Assembly: GCA_016192425.1 (NCBI GenBank)
Contig: JACPUE010000023.1
Coordinates: forward strand, 1 to 64,000
Source of the DNA: Burkholderiales bacterium
GTDB taxonomy: Bacteria; Pseudomonadota; Gammaproteobacteria; Burkholderiales; Burkholderiaceae_C
Reading direction: 5' to 3'
DNA length: 64,000 nucleotides
Shown: positions 1 through 9,194 of the stretch, piece by piece
Numbering within the stretch: the stretch's first letter is position 1
Layout: the number at the start of each line of letters is the position of its first letter
Notes under the pieces: model-generated
Databases searched by the model: none
Told to the model about the DNA's origin: nothing
What the model saw: the letters and a program-made list of their open reading frames with translations, nothing else
Translations under genes and position numbers: made by a program

Positions 1-24
1 CCCGAAAAGGGCACTGCCCTTCGG

Positions 25-125
25 GTTGGGGCGCAATCGGGCGATTTCGCGCCCTTGCCGCTTGCATGGGCCGCCAGCCCATGCGGCGCGCCAAGACCTC
101 GAACTCATCCCGATTGCGCCCCAAC
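25..125. repeat. Long inverted repeat downstream of the copper ATPase gene
   Basis: The 17-base arm GTTGGGGCGCAATCGGG at 25-41 is matched exactly by its reverse complement at 109-125. Inside lies a second perfect stem, GCATGGGC at 64-71 and GCCCATGC at 77-84. Just outside, positions 1-25 fold into another hairpin (CCCGAA at 1-6 with TTCGGG at 20-25). No open frame of note lies in 1-140. The structure sits 16 bases past the stop of the minus-strand ATPase gene. It could be a transcription end, the edge of an old mobile element or a dispersed repeat. There is no T-run typical of an intrinsic terminator. Confidence 0.6.
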
Positions 126-140
126 GTGGCATCAAATAAT

Positions 141-2315
141 TTACGGACAAGTTCTAAGACGGAGTGCGTTGCCAATCACAGATGCCGAGCTGAAGCTCAT
201 GGCCAGTGCCGCGATCAGCGGCGACAGCAGCCAGCCGGTCCAGGCGAACAGCACACCCGCCGCCACCGGAATGCCGAGCGCGTTGTACAAAAAGGCAAAC
301 GCCAGGTTCTGCTTCATGTTGGCCACGGTGTCTTGCGAGATGGCGCGGGCCACGGCAATGCCGCGCAAGTCGCCCTTGACCAGGGTGAGCTGGGCGCTGT
401 TCATGGCCACGTCGGTGCCGGTGCCCATGGCAATGCCCACGTCGGCGCGGGCCAGGGCCGGGGCGTCGTTGATGCCGTCACCGGCCATGGCTACGGTGCG
501 GCCTGCTTTCTGCAGGCGTTCTACCAGGGCCAGCTTGTCCTGCGGCTTGACTTCGCCATGGACTTCGTCAATGCCGAGCCGGGCGCCTACGGCCTGGGCG
601 GTGGTATGCCCGTCGCCCGTGGCCATGACGATGCGCAGGCCCGCAGCGCGCAAGGCGGCCAGGGCCTCGGGGGTGCTGGCCTTGATGGGGTCGGACACAG
701 CCAACAGACCGGCCAGCACGCCATCGACCGCCAGGTGCATCACGCTCGCGCCCTCGGCGCGCAGGGCTTCGGCCTGGGCAGCCAAGGCGGTCACCGAGAC
801 GCCTTCCTGCGCCATCAGGGTGGTGTTGCCTACAGCGAGCTGGCGGCCCTGCAGCACGCCGCGCACCCCGATGCCGGAGCTAGATTCAAAGCTTTCGGGT
901 TTGTCCAGGGCCATGCCGCGCTCGCGCGCCGCACGCACCATGGTCTCGGCCAGCGGGTGTTCGCTGCCCTGGTCCAGGCTGGCGGCCAGGCGCAGCACCT
1001 CGTCGGCCTCCCATCCGGGTGCGGCCACGGCGCGGTCAAACGAGGGGTGGCCTTCGGTCAGCGTGCCGGTCTTGTCGATGATGAGGGTGTCAATCTTGCG
1101 CAGGTTTTCGATGGCGGCGGCATCGCGGAACAGCACGCCCTGGGTGGCACCGCGCCCGGTGGCCACCATGATGGACATGGGCGTGGCCAGGCCCAGCGCA
1201 CAGGGGCAGGCGATGATGAGCACCGCCACGGCGTTGATCAGCCCGTAGACCCAGCTCGGCGACGGCCCGAACAGGCCCCAGGCGAAGAAGGTCAGCAGGG
1301 CAATGCCCACCACCGACACCACGAAATAGCCCGCCACCACGTCGGCCATGCGCTGCATCGGGGCCTTGGAGCGCTGGGCTTGGGCCACCATCTGCACGAT
1401 CTGCGCCAGCACGGTGGCCGAGCCCACGCGCTCTGAGCGCATCACCAGGGCGCCGCTGGTGTTGAGCGTGGCGCCAATCAGCTTGTCGCCTGCCTGCTTG
1501 CTTACCGGCAGCGGCTCTCCGGTCAGCATGGACTCGTCCACGGCGCTGCGGCCTTCGACCACCACCCCATCGACCGGCACCTTTTCACCGGGGCGAATGC
1601 GCAGGACGTCGCCGATGTGGACGTGCGCCAGGGGCACGTCTTCTTCGCTGCCATCGGCGCGGATGCGGCGTGCGGTCTTAGGCGCCAGGCCCAGCAGGGA
1701 CTTGATGGCGGCCGAGGTCTGGGAGCGTGCCTTGAGCTCCATGATCTGCCCCAGCAGCGTCAGCGAGATGATGACCGCGGCGGCCTCGAAATACACCGCC
1801 ACGCGCCCCATGGAAATGAAGGACGCCGGAAAAGCCTGCGGCGCCAGGGTGGCGGCCACGCTGTAGACGTAGGCGGCCCCGGTGCCCAGGCCGATGAGCG
1901 TCCACATATTGGGACTGCGCTGCAGCAGCGACTGCCAGCCGCGGGTAAAGAAGGGCCACCCGGCCCACAGCACGATGGGCGTGCCCAGCACGAACTCGAC
2001 CCAGGTCTGCGTGCGCATGTCCATCAGGTGCCAGCGCTCGCCGAACATGGCCAGCACGAAGACGATGGCCGTCAATGGCAGCGTCCACCAGAAGCGGCGC
2101 TGGAAGTCGCGCAGCTCGGGGTTGTCGTCGTCCTCCAGCGTCGGCAGCACCGGCTCCAGCGTCATGCCGCATTTCGGGCAGTTGCCGGGATGGTCTTGGC
2201 GCACCTCGGGGTGCATGGGGCAGGTGTAGAGGGTGCCCGGTGGTTGCGCTGGCGGGGGCGTGGCGCTGGCTTGTCGTTCACCGTGTGCATGTCCTGTGTG
2301 TGCGGGATGCGTCAT
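141..2315 (-). CDS. copA: Copper-exporting P1B-type ATPase, CopA-like
   Basis: This inner-membrane ATPase (724 aa) should pump monovalent copper, or silver, out of the cytoplasm at the cost of ATP. The N-terminus is His-rich and is followed by a Cys-rich heavy-metal-binding segment ([20 protein letters not shown], about residues 32-51) rather than the ferredoxin-like MXCXXC domain. Hallmarks in order are the SEHPLAE-type nucleotide-binding signature, the membrane motif CPCALG, the phosphorylation motif DKTGTLTEG and the hinge [10 protein letters not shown]. The last helices carry YNALGIP and MSFSSAS, the pattern of Cu(I) pumps. It is the last gene of an operon running from 3716 down, 21 bases after the methyltransferase gene. 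Substrate is inferred from motifs and neighbours. Confidence 0.9.
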   Translation of the reverse strand: MTHPAHTGHAHGERQASATPPPAQPPGTLYTCPMHPEVRQDHPGNCPKCGMTLEPVLPTLEDDDNPELRDFQRRFWWTLPLTAIVFVLAMFGERWHLMDMRTQTWVEFVLGTPIVLWAGWPFFTRGWQSLLQRSPNMWTLIGLGTGAAYVYSVAATLAPQAFPASFISMGRVAVYFEAAAVIISLTLLGQIMELKARSQTSAAIKSLLGLAPKTARRIRADGSEEDVPLAHVHIGDVLRIRPGEKVPVDGVVVEGRSAVDESMLTGEPLPVSKQAGDKLIGATLNTSGALVMRSERVGSATVLAQIVQMVAQAQRSKAPMQRMADVVAGYFVVSVVGIALLTFFAWGLFGPSPSWVYGLINAVAVLIIACPCALGLATPMSIMVATGRGATQGVLFRDAAAIENLRKIDTLIIDKTGTLTEGHPSFDRAVAAPGWEADEVLRLAASLDQGSEHPLAETMVRAARERGMALDKPESFESSSGIGVRGVLQGRQLAVGNTTLMAQEGVSVTALAAQAEALRAEGASVMHLAVDGVLAGLLAVSDPIKASTPEALAALRAAGLRIVMATGDGHTTAQAVGARLGIDEVHGEVKPQDKLALVERLQKAGRTVAMAGDGINDAPALARADVGIAMGTGTDVAMNSAQLTLVKGDLRGIAVARAISQDTVANMKQNLAFAFLYNALGIPVAAGVLFAWTGWLLSPLIAALAMSFSSASVIGNALRLRTCP

Positions 2316-2336
2316 GGTGTTCGGCTCCGGTAGGGT

Positions 2337-2966
2337 TCAAAAGTGCGGAAAGAAGCGTGGTGTCTGGGCGGCGTAGTGCGTATACGTTGCTCCGAATTGC
2401 GCCTGCATTTCGGCTTCTTCGGTCACGGCCAGGCGTCGGTACATCAGCAGTAAGACCGGAAACATCAGCAAGGTCAGCACTGTGGGCCACTGCAGCAGGA
2501 AGCCCAACAAAATCAGCACGAAAGCCACGTACTGCGGGTGGCGGACGCGGGCGTAGGGGCCGGCTGTGGCCAGGGTGTGTCGGCGCTGGGCGTGGTAGAG
2601 CACGTTCCAGGCCGTGGACAGCAGGTAAAAGCCGTAGCCCAGGAAGACGTAGCTGGCGATGTGCAGCACACCGAAATGCGGGTTGCCCTTTTCGCCCAGC
2701 AGGGTGGACCACAGGTGCCCGGCGTTGTGGCTCAGGATGTCCAGGCCGGGATAGCGGGTTTGCAGCCAGCCCGACAGCAGGTAGATGGTCAGCGGAAAGC
2801 CGTACATCTCGACAAACAAGGCCACGATGAAGGCCGAGAAGGCGCCAAAGCTGCGCCAGTCGCGCGCCGTGGCCGGTTTGAAAAAGCTGTAGGCGAACAG
2901 GACGAAGATGGCCGAGTTGAGAACGACCAAGCTCCACAAGCCATAGGCCGATGTGTCATGGTTCAT
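2337..2966 (-). CDS. ICMT-like membrane methyltransferase family protein
   Basis: This 209-aa protein consists mostly of hydrophobic helices. Its C-terminal half carries the pattern of the isoprenylcysteine carboxylmethyltransferase/PEMT superfamily (GPYARVRHPQYVAF near residue 136, then TEEAEMQAQFG). Such enzymes transfer a methyl group from SAM to lipid or membrane substrates, but the bacterial members found in metal-resistance operons have no established substrate. The start at 2966 has a GGGAGAG ribosome site and overlaps the stop of the preceding DUF2933 gene (ATGA), so translation is probably coupled. Position between a DUF2933 gene and the copper ATPase suggests a role in envelope metal tolerance, which is inference. 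Confidence 0.75.
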   Translation of the reverse strand: MNHDTSAYGLWSLVVLNSAIFVLFAYSFFKPATARDWRSFGAFSAFIVALFVEMYGFPLTIYLLSGWLQTRYPGLDILSHNAGHLWSTLLGEKGNPHFGVLHIASYVFLGYGFYLLSTAWNVLYHAQRRHTLATAGPYARVRHPQYVAFVLILLGFLLQWPTVLTLLMFPVLLLMYRRLAVTEEAEMQAQFGATYTHYAAQTPRFFPHF

Positions 2967-3229
2967 GGCGGCTCTCCCGGTTGGGGTGGTTTCTTGGATC
3001 CCGCATCGGCGTCAGAGCCTACATGGTGATGGCCATGCCCATGGTGCATGAATATGTGCATCAGTGGGCAGGCCAGCAGCAACAGGTACGGCAGTGCGCC
3101 GACGACATGGGCCAGGTGTTCGGTCAGCAGGAAATAGGCCGCCACCGCACCGATCACGATCAGGCCGACCGCGTAACGGGAGCGCCAGAACCCGGGTGGC
3201 GCCTCGTGCCCTGGGTGCCCATGATCCAT
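2963..3229 (-). CDS. DUF2933 small membrane protein
   Basis: This 88-aa protein has a His-rich N-terminus (MDHGHPGHEA), two short hydrophobic segments (about residues 20-37 and 43-58) and a second His-rich stretch (MHIFMHHGHGHHH). That is the layout of DUF2933 proteins, which are common in proteobacterial copper and silver resistance operons. No biochemical role is established. The His and Met residues flanking the helices could bind metal. A strong AAGGAGG site precedes the start, and the stop overlaps the next gene by four bases. Confidence 0.75.
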   Translation of the reverse strand: MDHGHPGHEAPPGFWRSRYAVGLIVIGAVAAYFLLTEHLAHVVGALPYLLLLACPLMHIFMHHGHGHHHVGSDADAGSKKPPQPGEPP

Positions 3230-3242
3230 GGTGTTGGCCTCC

Positions 3243-3716
3243 TTACTTGGCGGCGGGCATTTGCATGCAGTCCATCATCATCTGCATCATGGACTGCATC
3301 ATGTCCATGCGCTTTTCCATCATCTGCTGACGATCAGCCATGCTGCTGGCACTTTGGGCTTTGCCTGCGGGCATGCCTGCCATGCCACCCATGCCGCCCA
3401 TCTGCTTCATCATGGACATGCCGTCCTGCATCAGCTTCATGTGTTCGGCCATCAACGCCTGGCGATCTTCCGGGGTCTGGGCTGCTGCCATCTTCTCGTG
3501 CATGGCTTGCATGGCCTTCATGTGTTGGTCCATGGCCCCCATCTTGTCGGCTCCGTTGGAGCCTGCAGAGGCCTTTTGCGTTGCAGCCGTTGCAGGCTTG
3601 CTTTCGGCTGGATGGTGATCCTTGTGTTCGTCTGCGCTTTGCGCCAATGCGCCCAGCGAAAGCGTGGCGACGCCGAGCCCGATCAAAGAATTGCGTAGAT
3701 TGGTAACGGTTTTCAT
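3243..3716 (-). CDS. Periplasmic Met/His-rich protein of copper operon
   Basis: This 157-aa exported protein is first in the copA operon. The start at 3716 is chosen because an AAGGAG site precedes it and a clear signal peptide follows (MKTVTNLRNSLIGLGVATLS, cleavage near GALAQS). The mature part is rich in Met, His, Gln and Lys, with clusters such as MKLMQDGMSMMKQM and MEKRMDMMQSMMQMM. These are suited to binding Cu(I) or Ag(I) through methionine sulfur. It has no enzyme motif and resembles low-complexity metal-buffering proteins of RND/CopA operons. A CopR-type box lies about 90 bases upstream. Function as a copper sponge or chaperone is inference. Confidence 0.7.
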   Translation of the reverse strand: MKTVTNLRNSLIGLGVATLSLGALAQSADEHKDHHPAESKPATAATQKASAGSNGADKMGAMDQHMKAMQAMHEKMAAAQTPEDRQALMAEHMKLMQDGMSMMKQMGGMGGMAGMPAGKAQSASSMADRQQMMEKRMDMMQSMMQMMMDCMQMPAAK

Positions 3717-3794
3717 ACAGACTCCTTGGTGGTCAAAGTTGCTGTGCCGGGCTCTTGCCGCGTGACCAACTGTGCGCGTTGGAACCCAATGAAA

Positions 3795-3825
3795 AGATGA
3801 CCGCAAAATTACATTCCTGTCATCT
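3795..3825 (-). promoter_or_regulatory. CopR-type operator upstream of the copA operon
   Basis: On the minus strand, positions 3822-3808 read TGACAGGAATGTAAT. This fits the TGACA-N4-TGTNAT box that I recall for Pseudomonas CopR. It lies inside a wider inverted repeat, AGATGAC at 3795-3801 and GTCATCT at 3819-3825. It sits about 90 bases ahead of the first gene of the four-gene operon, a plausible place for activation by the response regulator encoded at 10538. Box identity rests on memory of the consensus and needs a binding test. Confidence 0.55.
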
Positions 3826-3830
3826 GCGTC

Positions 3831-4304
3831 TCAATGCCCCGCGTGTCCAGCGTGTTCGTCCTGCCTGGAGGAGCCCGTTTTGGCCAGCGGCGTAAAACGC
3901 GCCTGCTCGGTATTTTGGCCCGCCAACGTCACGGAGACCACGGCTTTCATGTCCGGCGTGGATGCATAGCTGCCGGTGCCTTTGAGTGCGTTGTCCCCAT
4001 CCGGTGCCAGGTGGATGGTCGTCTTGGCCTTGCCAGCCAGGATGGTGACCGTGCCCTTGGCCCCTGCAGTGGAAGTCTTGGTGCCCGCATGGTCGGTGAC
4101 GTACACCACCACCGGGTTATTTTGGGCCTGCGGGCTGTTTTTGGCGACGACCAGTTCAAAGTGCAGCACCCCCGCCATCCGCAGTTGTCCGCCGTGCGGT
4201 GCGGTTTGTGTATCGAGGTACTCGTCGGTGTGCGCATAGGCGCCAACTGCCGTGAGCAGGCCTGCGAGCGTAGCGACGGTCATCAGGGCCTTGTGAAGTT
4301 TCAT
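3831..4304 (-). CDS. Exported accessory protein of the RND efflux operon
   Basis: The start at 4304 has a CAGGAG site and opens a signal peptide (MKLHKALMTVATLAGLLTAV, cleavage after AYA). The mature 135-residue protein has TAPHGGQLRMAGVLHFELVV near its N-terminus and YVTDHAGTKTSTAGAKG in the middle. It ends in a His-rich tail (DEHAGHAGH). The APHGG...FELVV...VYVTDHAG pattern resembles the N-terminal periplasmic domain of metal-type RND adaptors, so it may be a freestanding version of that metal-sensing domain. It is the last gene of the operon, 35 bases after the pump gene. Precise function unknown. Confidence 0.65.
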   Translation of the reverse strand: MKLHKALMTVATLAGLLTAVGAYAHTDEYLDTQTAPHGGQLRMAGVLHFELVVAKNSPQAQNNPVVVYVTDHAGTKTSTAGAKGTVTILAGKAKTTIHLAPDGDNALKGTGSYASTPDMKAVVSVTLAGQNTEQARFTPLAKTGSSRQDEHAGHAGH

Positions 4305-4339
4305 GGTTTTCTCCTGGGTGGAAATGAAAAACAGGGTGG

Positions 4340-7300
4340 TCAGAAGCTTTCCTGGCCATGCTCGGCAAGCAGTTGCTGCAAGGGCTGCTCTCCCCACAGC
4401 CAGAACATCAAGGGGGTCAGCACGGTGTCGAGTAGGGTGGAACTGACCAGCCCGCCGAAGATGACCACCGCAACCGGATGCAGCACTTCCTTGCCCGGTG
4501 CGTCGGCCGACAGCAGCAGAGGCAGGAGTGCAAAGGCGGCGACCAAGGCTGTCATCAACACGGGCGTGAGACGTTCCAGCGAGCCGCGCACGATCATGTG
4601 CTGGCCGAAGGTTTCACCCTCGAAGGCGCACAGGTTGATGTAGTGGCTGATCTTGAGGATGCCGTTGCGCGTGGCGATGCCTGTGAGGGTGATGAAGCCC
4701 ACCAGCGCCGCCACCGACAACGGCTGGCCGGAGATCCACAATGCGATCACGCTGCCCACCAACGCCAGGGGAATGTTGCCCATGATGATGAGCACCAGCC
4801 TGGTGGAGCGGTAGCGGCTGTAGAGCACCATGAAAATCATCGTGAGCGACACCAACGCCAGCGCGGTAATCAGCTTGGCCGCTTGCTCCTGGGCCTGGAA
4901 CTGTCCTTCGAGCGCAGTGAAATAACCCTGTGGCAGCGGCTTGGCTGCGAGCTCGGCGCGAATGTCGGCGATGACCTGCGCCATGTCGCGGCCATCGGTG
5001 TTGGCTGAGAGCACGATGCGTCGCCGTGAGTTTTCGCGAGAGACCTGATTGGGGCCTTCGCTTTCCTCCACCCGGGCGATCTTCGATAGCGGCACGAAGC
5101 CGCCGGGGGTTTCGATCAGCAGGTTGGCCAAGGCCTGCGGACCGCGAGCGTCCTCGGGCAGGCGCACCAGCAGGTCGAAGCGCCGGTTGCCCTCCACGAT
5201 CTGGGTGATTTTTTCACCTTCGATCATCTGCTCCAGGCTGCGCAGCAGGTTGCCCGGCGCCACGCCGTAGCGTGCGGCTTGCGCATAGTCGAGATGGATC
5301 TTGACCTGCGGGATCAGCACCTGCTTTTCAATCTGCAGATCGGTCACGCCGGGAATATTCGCCAGGCGTTCGCGCAATTGGGTGGCCAGAGCGCGCAGGG
5401 TGTCCAGGTCGTCGCCGTAGACCTTCAGGGCGATTTGTGCACGCACGCCGGAGAGAAGGTGGTCCAGGCGGTGCGAGATCGGCTGGCCAATGCTGGACAC
5501 GGCGGGCAGCGTGGCCAAACGCGCGCGGATGTCGGCGATGATGGCGTCGCGGCTGCGGCTCGAAGGCTTCAAGTCAACATCCATCTCGCTGGAATGCACG
5601 CCTTCGGCGTGCTCGTCGAGCTCGGCGCGGCCCGTGCGGCGGCCTACCTGCGTGACCTCGGGTACCTGCCGGATCAACTCTTCGGCCAAAGTGCCGATGC
5701 GGTTGGATTCGGCCAGCGAGGTGCCGGGATTGAGCATCAGGCTGAGGGTGAGCGTGCCCTCATTGAAGGGCGGCAGAAAGGCACGGGGAAAGAAGGGCAC
5801 GCTGAGCGCCACCAGCACCACTGCCAGGAGTGCACCGGTCAACAGCGCACGTGCGTGGCCAAACGACCAGTGCAAGAGGCGTGCGTCCTGGCGCTTGAGC
5901 CAATTCACCAGCGGGCTGTCCCCCGCATGCAATTGCTTCATGCGCGGCAACAGGTAATACGCCATGACCGGTGTGAGCGTGACCGAGACGATCATGCTGG
6001 CCAGGATGGACACGATGTAGGCCACCCCCAATGGCGTGAACAGCCGCCCTTCGATACCGGGCAGCACGAACAGGGGCACGAACACCAGCACGATGATGAC
6101 GGTGGCGTACACGATGGCGGAACGCACTTCCAGCGTGGCTGCCGCGATCACTTCGGTGATGGGTTGGGGAGCATGTTCTGCGCGGTTGATCTTGAGTCGG
6201 CGCAGCACGTTTTCCACCCCCACCACGGCGTCGTCCACCAGTTCGCCGATGGCAATGGCCAAGCCCCCCAGCGTCATGGTGTTGATCGACAGCCCGAAAT
6301 AGCGGAACACCAGCGCGGTCACCAACAGCGATACGGGAATCGCCATCAGCGAAATGACCGTGGTGCGCACATTGAGCAGGAACAGGAACAGGATGACCGC
6401 CACCATGATCGCGCCATCGCGCAGGGCTTCCTCGACGTTGGTCACCGAATGCTCGATGAAGTCCGCCTGCTTGAACAGGAAGGCCGGTTCGGCCACCCCC
6501 GCCGGGCGGCTTTTGGCCAGATCGGCGATAGCTTTTTCGACTTCGCGGGTGAGTGTGACGCTGTCGGCGGTGGGCTGCTTTTGCACCGACAAAATGACCG
6601 CAGGCTTGCCTTGGTAGCTGCCATCGCCGCGCTTGATGGCAGGAGCCAGCGCGGCATGGGCCACCTGTTGGAGCAGCACGGGCTGGCCGTTCTTCACCGC
6701 AACGACGAGATTCTGCAAATCCTCGATGCGGCTGGTGCGGCCGATGGCGCGGATCAGGTATTCGCGCCCTTGGGCTTCCAGGAAACCGCCACTGGTGTTG
6801 GCACCGAAGTCGCGCAGTGCGGCATCGAGTTTTTCGCGCTCCACCCCCAGCGCCTGCAGTTGGGCGGGCAAGGGCTCGACACGGTACTGGCGCACCTCGC
6901 CGCCGATGGGAATCACCTGCGCCACGCCGGGAATGGTGAGGAGGCGCGGGCGCATCACCCAGTCGGCATACTCGCGAACGGCCATGGGGTCAGCCTTGCC
7001 GTTGCGCTCGTCGATGGGCAAGGCGATCAACAGGATCTCGCCCATGATCGACGAAATCGGCCCCATCTGCGGCACCACGCCGGACGGTAGCTGCTCGCGC
7101 ACCAGGTTCAGCCGTTCCGCAATCTGCTGGCGGTTGCGGTAGATGTCCGCCCCCCATTCGAACTCGACATAGACGATCGACAGGCCCACACCCGAGACCG
7201 AGCGTACCCGGCTCACGCCCGGCATGCCGTTCATGCTCGACTCGATGGGGAAAGTGACCAGTTGCTCCACCTCTTCGGGTGCCATGCCGCCGGTTTCCGT

Positions 7301-7450
7301 CATCAGCGTGACGGTGGGTTTGTTCAGGTCGGGGAACACGTCCACGGGCATGCTGCGCAAGGTGAACGCACCGTAGAGCATCAGCAGCAAGGCTGCGCCC
7401 AGCACCAGCAGGCGCTGCTTGAGGCTGGCATGGATGATGAAATCGAACAT
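4340..7450 (-). CDS. Heavy-metal RND efflux pump, CusA/CzcA family
   Basis: This proton-driven inner-membrane pump has 1036 aa, the usual size for the HME family of RND transporters. The N-terminal helix is followed by the family signature VDVFPDLNKPTVTLMTETGG. The fourth helix region carries acidic residues needed for proton transfer (GELVDDAVVGVENVLRRL). With the adaptor and the outer-membrane channel encoded just upstream it would form a tripartite complex. Neighbours (copper ATPase, Met-rich protein, metal sensor pair) argue for Cu or Ag. The family also includes Zn/Co/Cd pumps, and I could not place the CusA methionine ladder with confidence, so substrate stays open. The start lies two bases after the adaptor stop. 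Confidence 0.9.
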   Translation of the reverse strand: MFDFIIHASLKQRLLVLGAALLLMLYGAFTLRSMPVDVFPDLNKPTVTLMTETGGMAPEEVEQLVTFPIESSMNGMPGVSRVRSVSGVGLSIVYVEFEWGADIYRNRQQIAERLNLVREQLPSGVVPQMGPISSIMGEILLIALPIDERNGKADPMAVREYADWVMRPRLLTIPGVAQVIPIGGEVRQYRVEPLPAQLQALGVEREKLDAALRDFGANTSGGFLEAQGREYLIRAIGRTSRIEDLQNLVVAVKNGQPVLLQQVAHAALAPAIKRGDGSYQGKPAVILSVQKQPTADSVTLTREVEKAIADLAKSRPAGVAEPAFLFKQADFIEHSVTNVEEALRDGAIMVAVILFLFLLNVRTTVISLMAIPVSLLVTALVFRYFGLSINTMTLGGLAIAIGELVDDAVVGVENVLRRLKINRAEHAPQPITEVIAAATLEVRSAIVYATVIIVLVFVPLFVLPGIEGRLFTPLGVAYIVSILASMIVSVTLTPVMAYYLLPRMKQLHAGDSPLVNWLKRQDARLLHWSFGHARALLTGALLAVVLVALSVPFFPRAFLPPFNEGTLTLSLMLNPGTSLAESNRIGTLAEELIRQVPEVTQVGRRTGRAELDEHAEGVHSSEMDVDLKPSSRSRDAIIADIRARLATLPAVSSIGQPISHRLDHLLSGVRAQIALKVYGDDLDTLRALATQLRERLANIPGVTDLQIEKQVLIPQVKIHLDYAQAARYGVAPGNLLRSLEQMIEGEKITQIVEGNRRFDLLVRLPEDARGPQALANLLIETPGGFVPLSKIARVEESEGPNQVSRENSRRRIVLSANTDGRDMAQVIADIRAELAAKPLPQGYFTALEGQFQAQEQAAKLITALALVSLTMIFMVLYSRYRSTRLVLIIMGNIPLALVGSVIALWISGQPLSVAALVGFITLTGIATRNGILKISHYINLCAFEGETFGQHMIVRGSLERLTPVLMTALVAAFALLPLLLSADAPGKEVLHPVAVVIFGGLVSSTLLDTVLTPLMFWLWGEQPLQQLLAEHGQESF

Positions 7451-7452
7451 GG

Positions 7453-8613
7453 TCAGCGCACCTGTGAAAGCAGGCTGGCGCCCTCGGTGACCACACGCTC
7501 ACCGTCCTGCAGGCCATCGACCACGGCGACGTTGGCGGCATCCAGCGGCTGCGTGCGAATCTTGCGGGCCACAAAGCGCTCGGGTTCGGAGTGAACCCAT
7601 ACAGCGGTTTCGCCCGAACCCAGTTTCGTCAATGACTGCAGCGGCACAGCCGCACCCTGGATGCCCCGTTGCGTGCGCACGACGACTTTGACGGGCTGCC
7701 CCACCGCCAGCGAGGCATCGGGCTGATGGATGCGAAATAGCAAGGGCAACGCCTGTTCTCGCAGCTGGCGGCCACCACCGACAAAATCCAGCTTTAGCGC
7801 GCTGTCTCCCGCTTGCGCGCTGGCGGACTGCAAGGTGATGGCAATGCTGGGGTCATACGCAAGGGCCTCCACGGCCAGGCGTGCCGGATCCACGATTTCA
7901 AACAGCACCTCGCGGGCATCGACGATTTGCCCGGCCAGCAGATGGTGGGAGCTGCTGACCACGCCGCTGACCGGCGCACGCAGCGGCACCGCACTGTCCA
8001 CGCTGGCGGCGACAAAGCTGCGCCTCTGGCGCAGGGCATCGCGCTCAATGCGCGCCGCGTCGATTTCCTTTTGCGGCACCGCACCCTCTAGCTGCTCGTA
8101 GCGTTTGACCTTGCGCTCGGCAATGGCCCACTGTGCATCCAGTTCGGCAATCTGGGCCTTCTGGTTACCCTGCTCGATGGCGCTGGCCACCGGCTGCAGG
8201 TACGCCAGGACTTCGCCCTTGACCACTTTGCGACCGCCGACGGGCATGCCCTTGGGGCCCGGTTGAACACTGCCCGAAAAGGGGGCCTGCACGCGGCCGC
8301 TGGTTTGCGGGTCCGCGATGATGGTGCCGTTCAGTTCCACGCCCGCAGACAGTTGGGCGGTTTGAACCTGAATGGTGCGAATGCCCAGTCGGCGCTGCAC
8401 CAGCTTGGGAACGAACAGGCTGGCATCGGGCAGGCGTTGCGGCCCCTCTTGGTTGGCGCTCAACGTCACGGCGGCCGCCGCTCCTGCTGCTGTTGGTTTT
8501 GCAGCCGCTGGTTTCTGATCTCCATGGTCTTCATCGCCGTGGGCAAAGACCTGGACGCTGCTGGCAGCCATGAGGGCCAGCACCACGAAGGCGGCGGGTT
8601 TCATCTTCATCAT
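7453..8613 (-). CDS. RND efflux periplasmic adaptor subunit
   Basis: This membrane-fusion protein of 386 aa links the RND pump to the outer-membrane channel. The start at 8613 is preferred because it overlaps the previous stop (ATGA), has an AGAGAA site and begins a signal peptide (MMKMKPAAFVVLALMAASSV). A His/Asp-rich stretch (HGDEDHGDQKP) follows cleavage. Then come the barrel-sandwich half-motif (GRVQAPFSGSVQ), a helical hairpin region (about residues 140-200) and the second half-motif (LRAPVSGVVSSSHHLLAGQI). The C-terminal beta domains end at EGASLLSQVR. Domain order and length match the CusB/CzcB class. Confidence 0.88.
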   Translation of the reverse strand: MMKMKPAAFVVLALMAASSVQVFAHGDEDHGDQKPAAAKPTAAGAAAAVTLSANQEGPQRLPDASLFVPKLVQRRLGIRTIQVQTAQLSAGVELNGTIIADPQTSGRVQAPFSGSVQPGPKGMPVGGRKVVKGEVLAYLQPVASAIEQGNQKAQIAELDAQWAIAERKVKRYEQLEGAVPQKEIDAARIERDALRQRRSFVAASVDSAVPLRAPVSGVVSSSHHLLAGQIVDAREVLFEIVDPARLAVEALAYDPSIAITLQSASAQAGDSALKLDFVGGGRQLREQALPLLFRIHQPDASLAVGQPVKVVVRTQRGIQGAAVPLQSLTKLGSGETAVWVHSEPERFVARKIRTQPLDAANVAVVDGLQDGERVVTEGASLLSQVR

Positions 8614-9194
8614 GACAAAGTTCTCTTTGTGACGTGGCGGCGGCGCACAGCCAGCAAAATTGCTGCGGCCAGGATGAGGGCAGCGCCCGCGGCCCACACG
8701 GCATATTCCGCGCGGCTATGGCTGTGGGCGGTGTCGCTCGGCGCGTTGGCTGCAAGCTCCAAGGTGGTGGTGAGCAGATCGGAGCCGTCGGCGGTTTCCA
8801 CCGAGATCGTGAGCGGCAGCCTGGCCCCTGGCGCCAGACTGTCCAGCGCGGCAAGCTGTACCCCATAGACGCCAGGGCTTTGCTCCTGGGCGGGGAGGTT
8901 TTGTCCACCCGCATCCACCTCCAGCCTGGCGCCCACCACGGGCTCGTTGGTCTTGAAACGATCCACGGTGATGAGCAGGCGACGGTTCTTCGACGGACCT
9001 TCATCCAGCAGCGCCACCAACTCGAAGTCGTCGCTTTGCGCGAGTGCACGTGGAGCGATGGCGGTGGCTGGAGCCAGGCGCTTGCCTTCGTCGCCATGGT
9101 CTTCGCCGCCGTGGGCGCTGGCCATGGAGCTGCCCAGCAAGCCTGCCGCCAGCAGGCACAGCAGAATGAAAAATCGGTGCATACGAGCGGTCAC
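8610..9194 (-). CDS. Membrane-anchored periplasmic protein of RND operon
   Basis: This 194-aa protein has a signal peptide (MHRFFILLCLLAAGLLGSS), a His/Asp motif (AHGGEDHGDEG) and a beta-rich periplasmic domain (about residues 45-150). A single C-terminal helix (YAVWAAGAALILAAAILLAV) is followed by an arginine-rich cytoplasmic tail. The GTG start at 9194 overlaps the TolC stop and has an AAGGGGG site; an ATG four codons later is the alternative. It lies between channel and adaptor genes, with four-base overlaps on both sides. I know of similar proteins in metal RND operons but not of an assigned function. Metal delivery or complex assembly would be a guess. Confidence 0.65.
   Translation of the reverse strand: MTARMHRFFILLCLLAAGLLGSSMASAHGGEDHGDEGKRLAPATAIAPRALAQSDDFELVALLDEGPSKNRRLLITVDRFKTNEPVVGARLEVDAGGQNLPAQEQSPGVYGVQLAALDSLAPGARLPLTISVETADGSDLLTTTLELAANAPSDTAHSHSRAEYAVWAAGAALILAAAILLAVRRRHVTKRTLS

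Noticed and set aside
25-125. Integron attC site at the left edge
   Set aside because: The arms begin GTTGGGG and end CCCCAAC, the opposite of the RYYYAAC...GTTRRRY order, and there is no cassette array or integrase.
5279-7090. Long open frame (about 600 codons) on the plus strand opposite the RND pump gene
   Set aside because: It is antisense to a strongly conserved gene, is full of His/Arg/Gln low-complexity typical of reverse frames in GC-rich DNA, and has no ribosome site.
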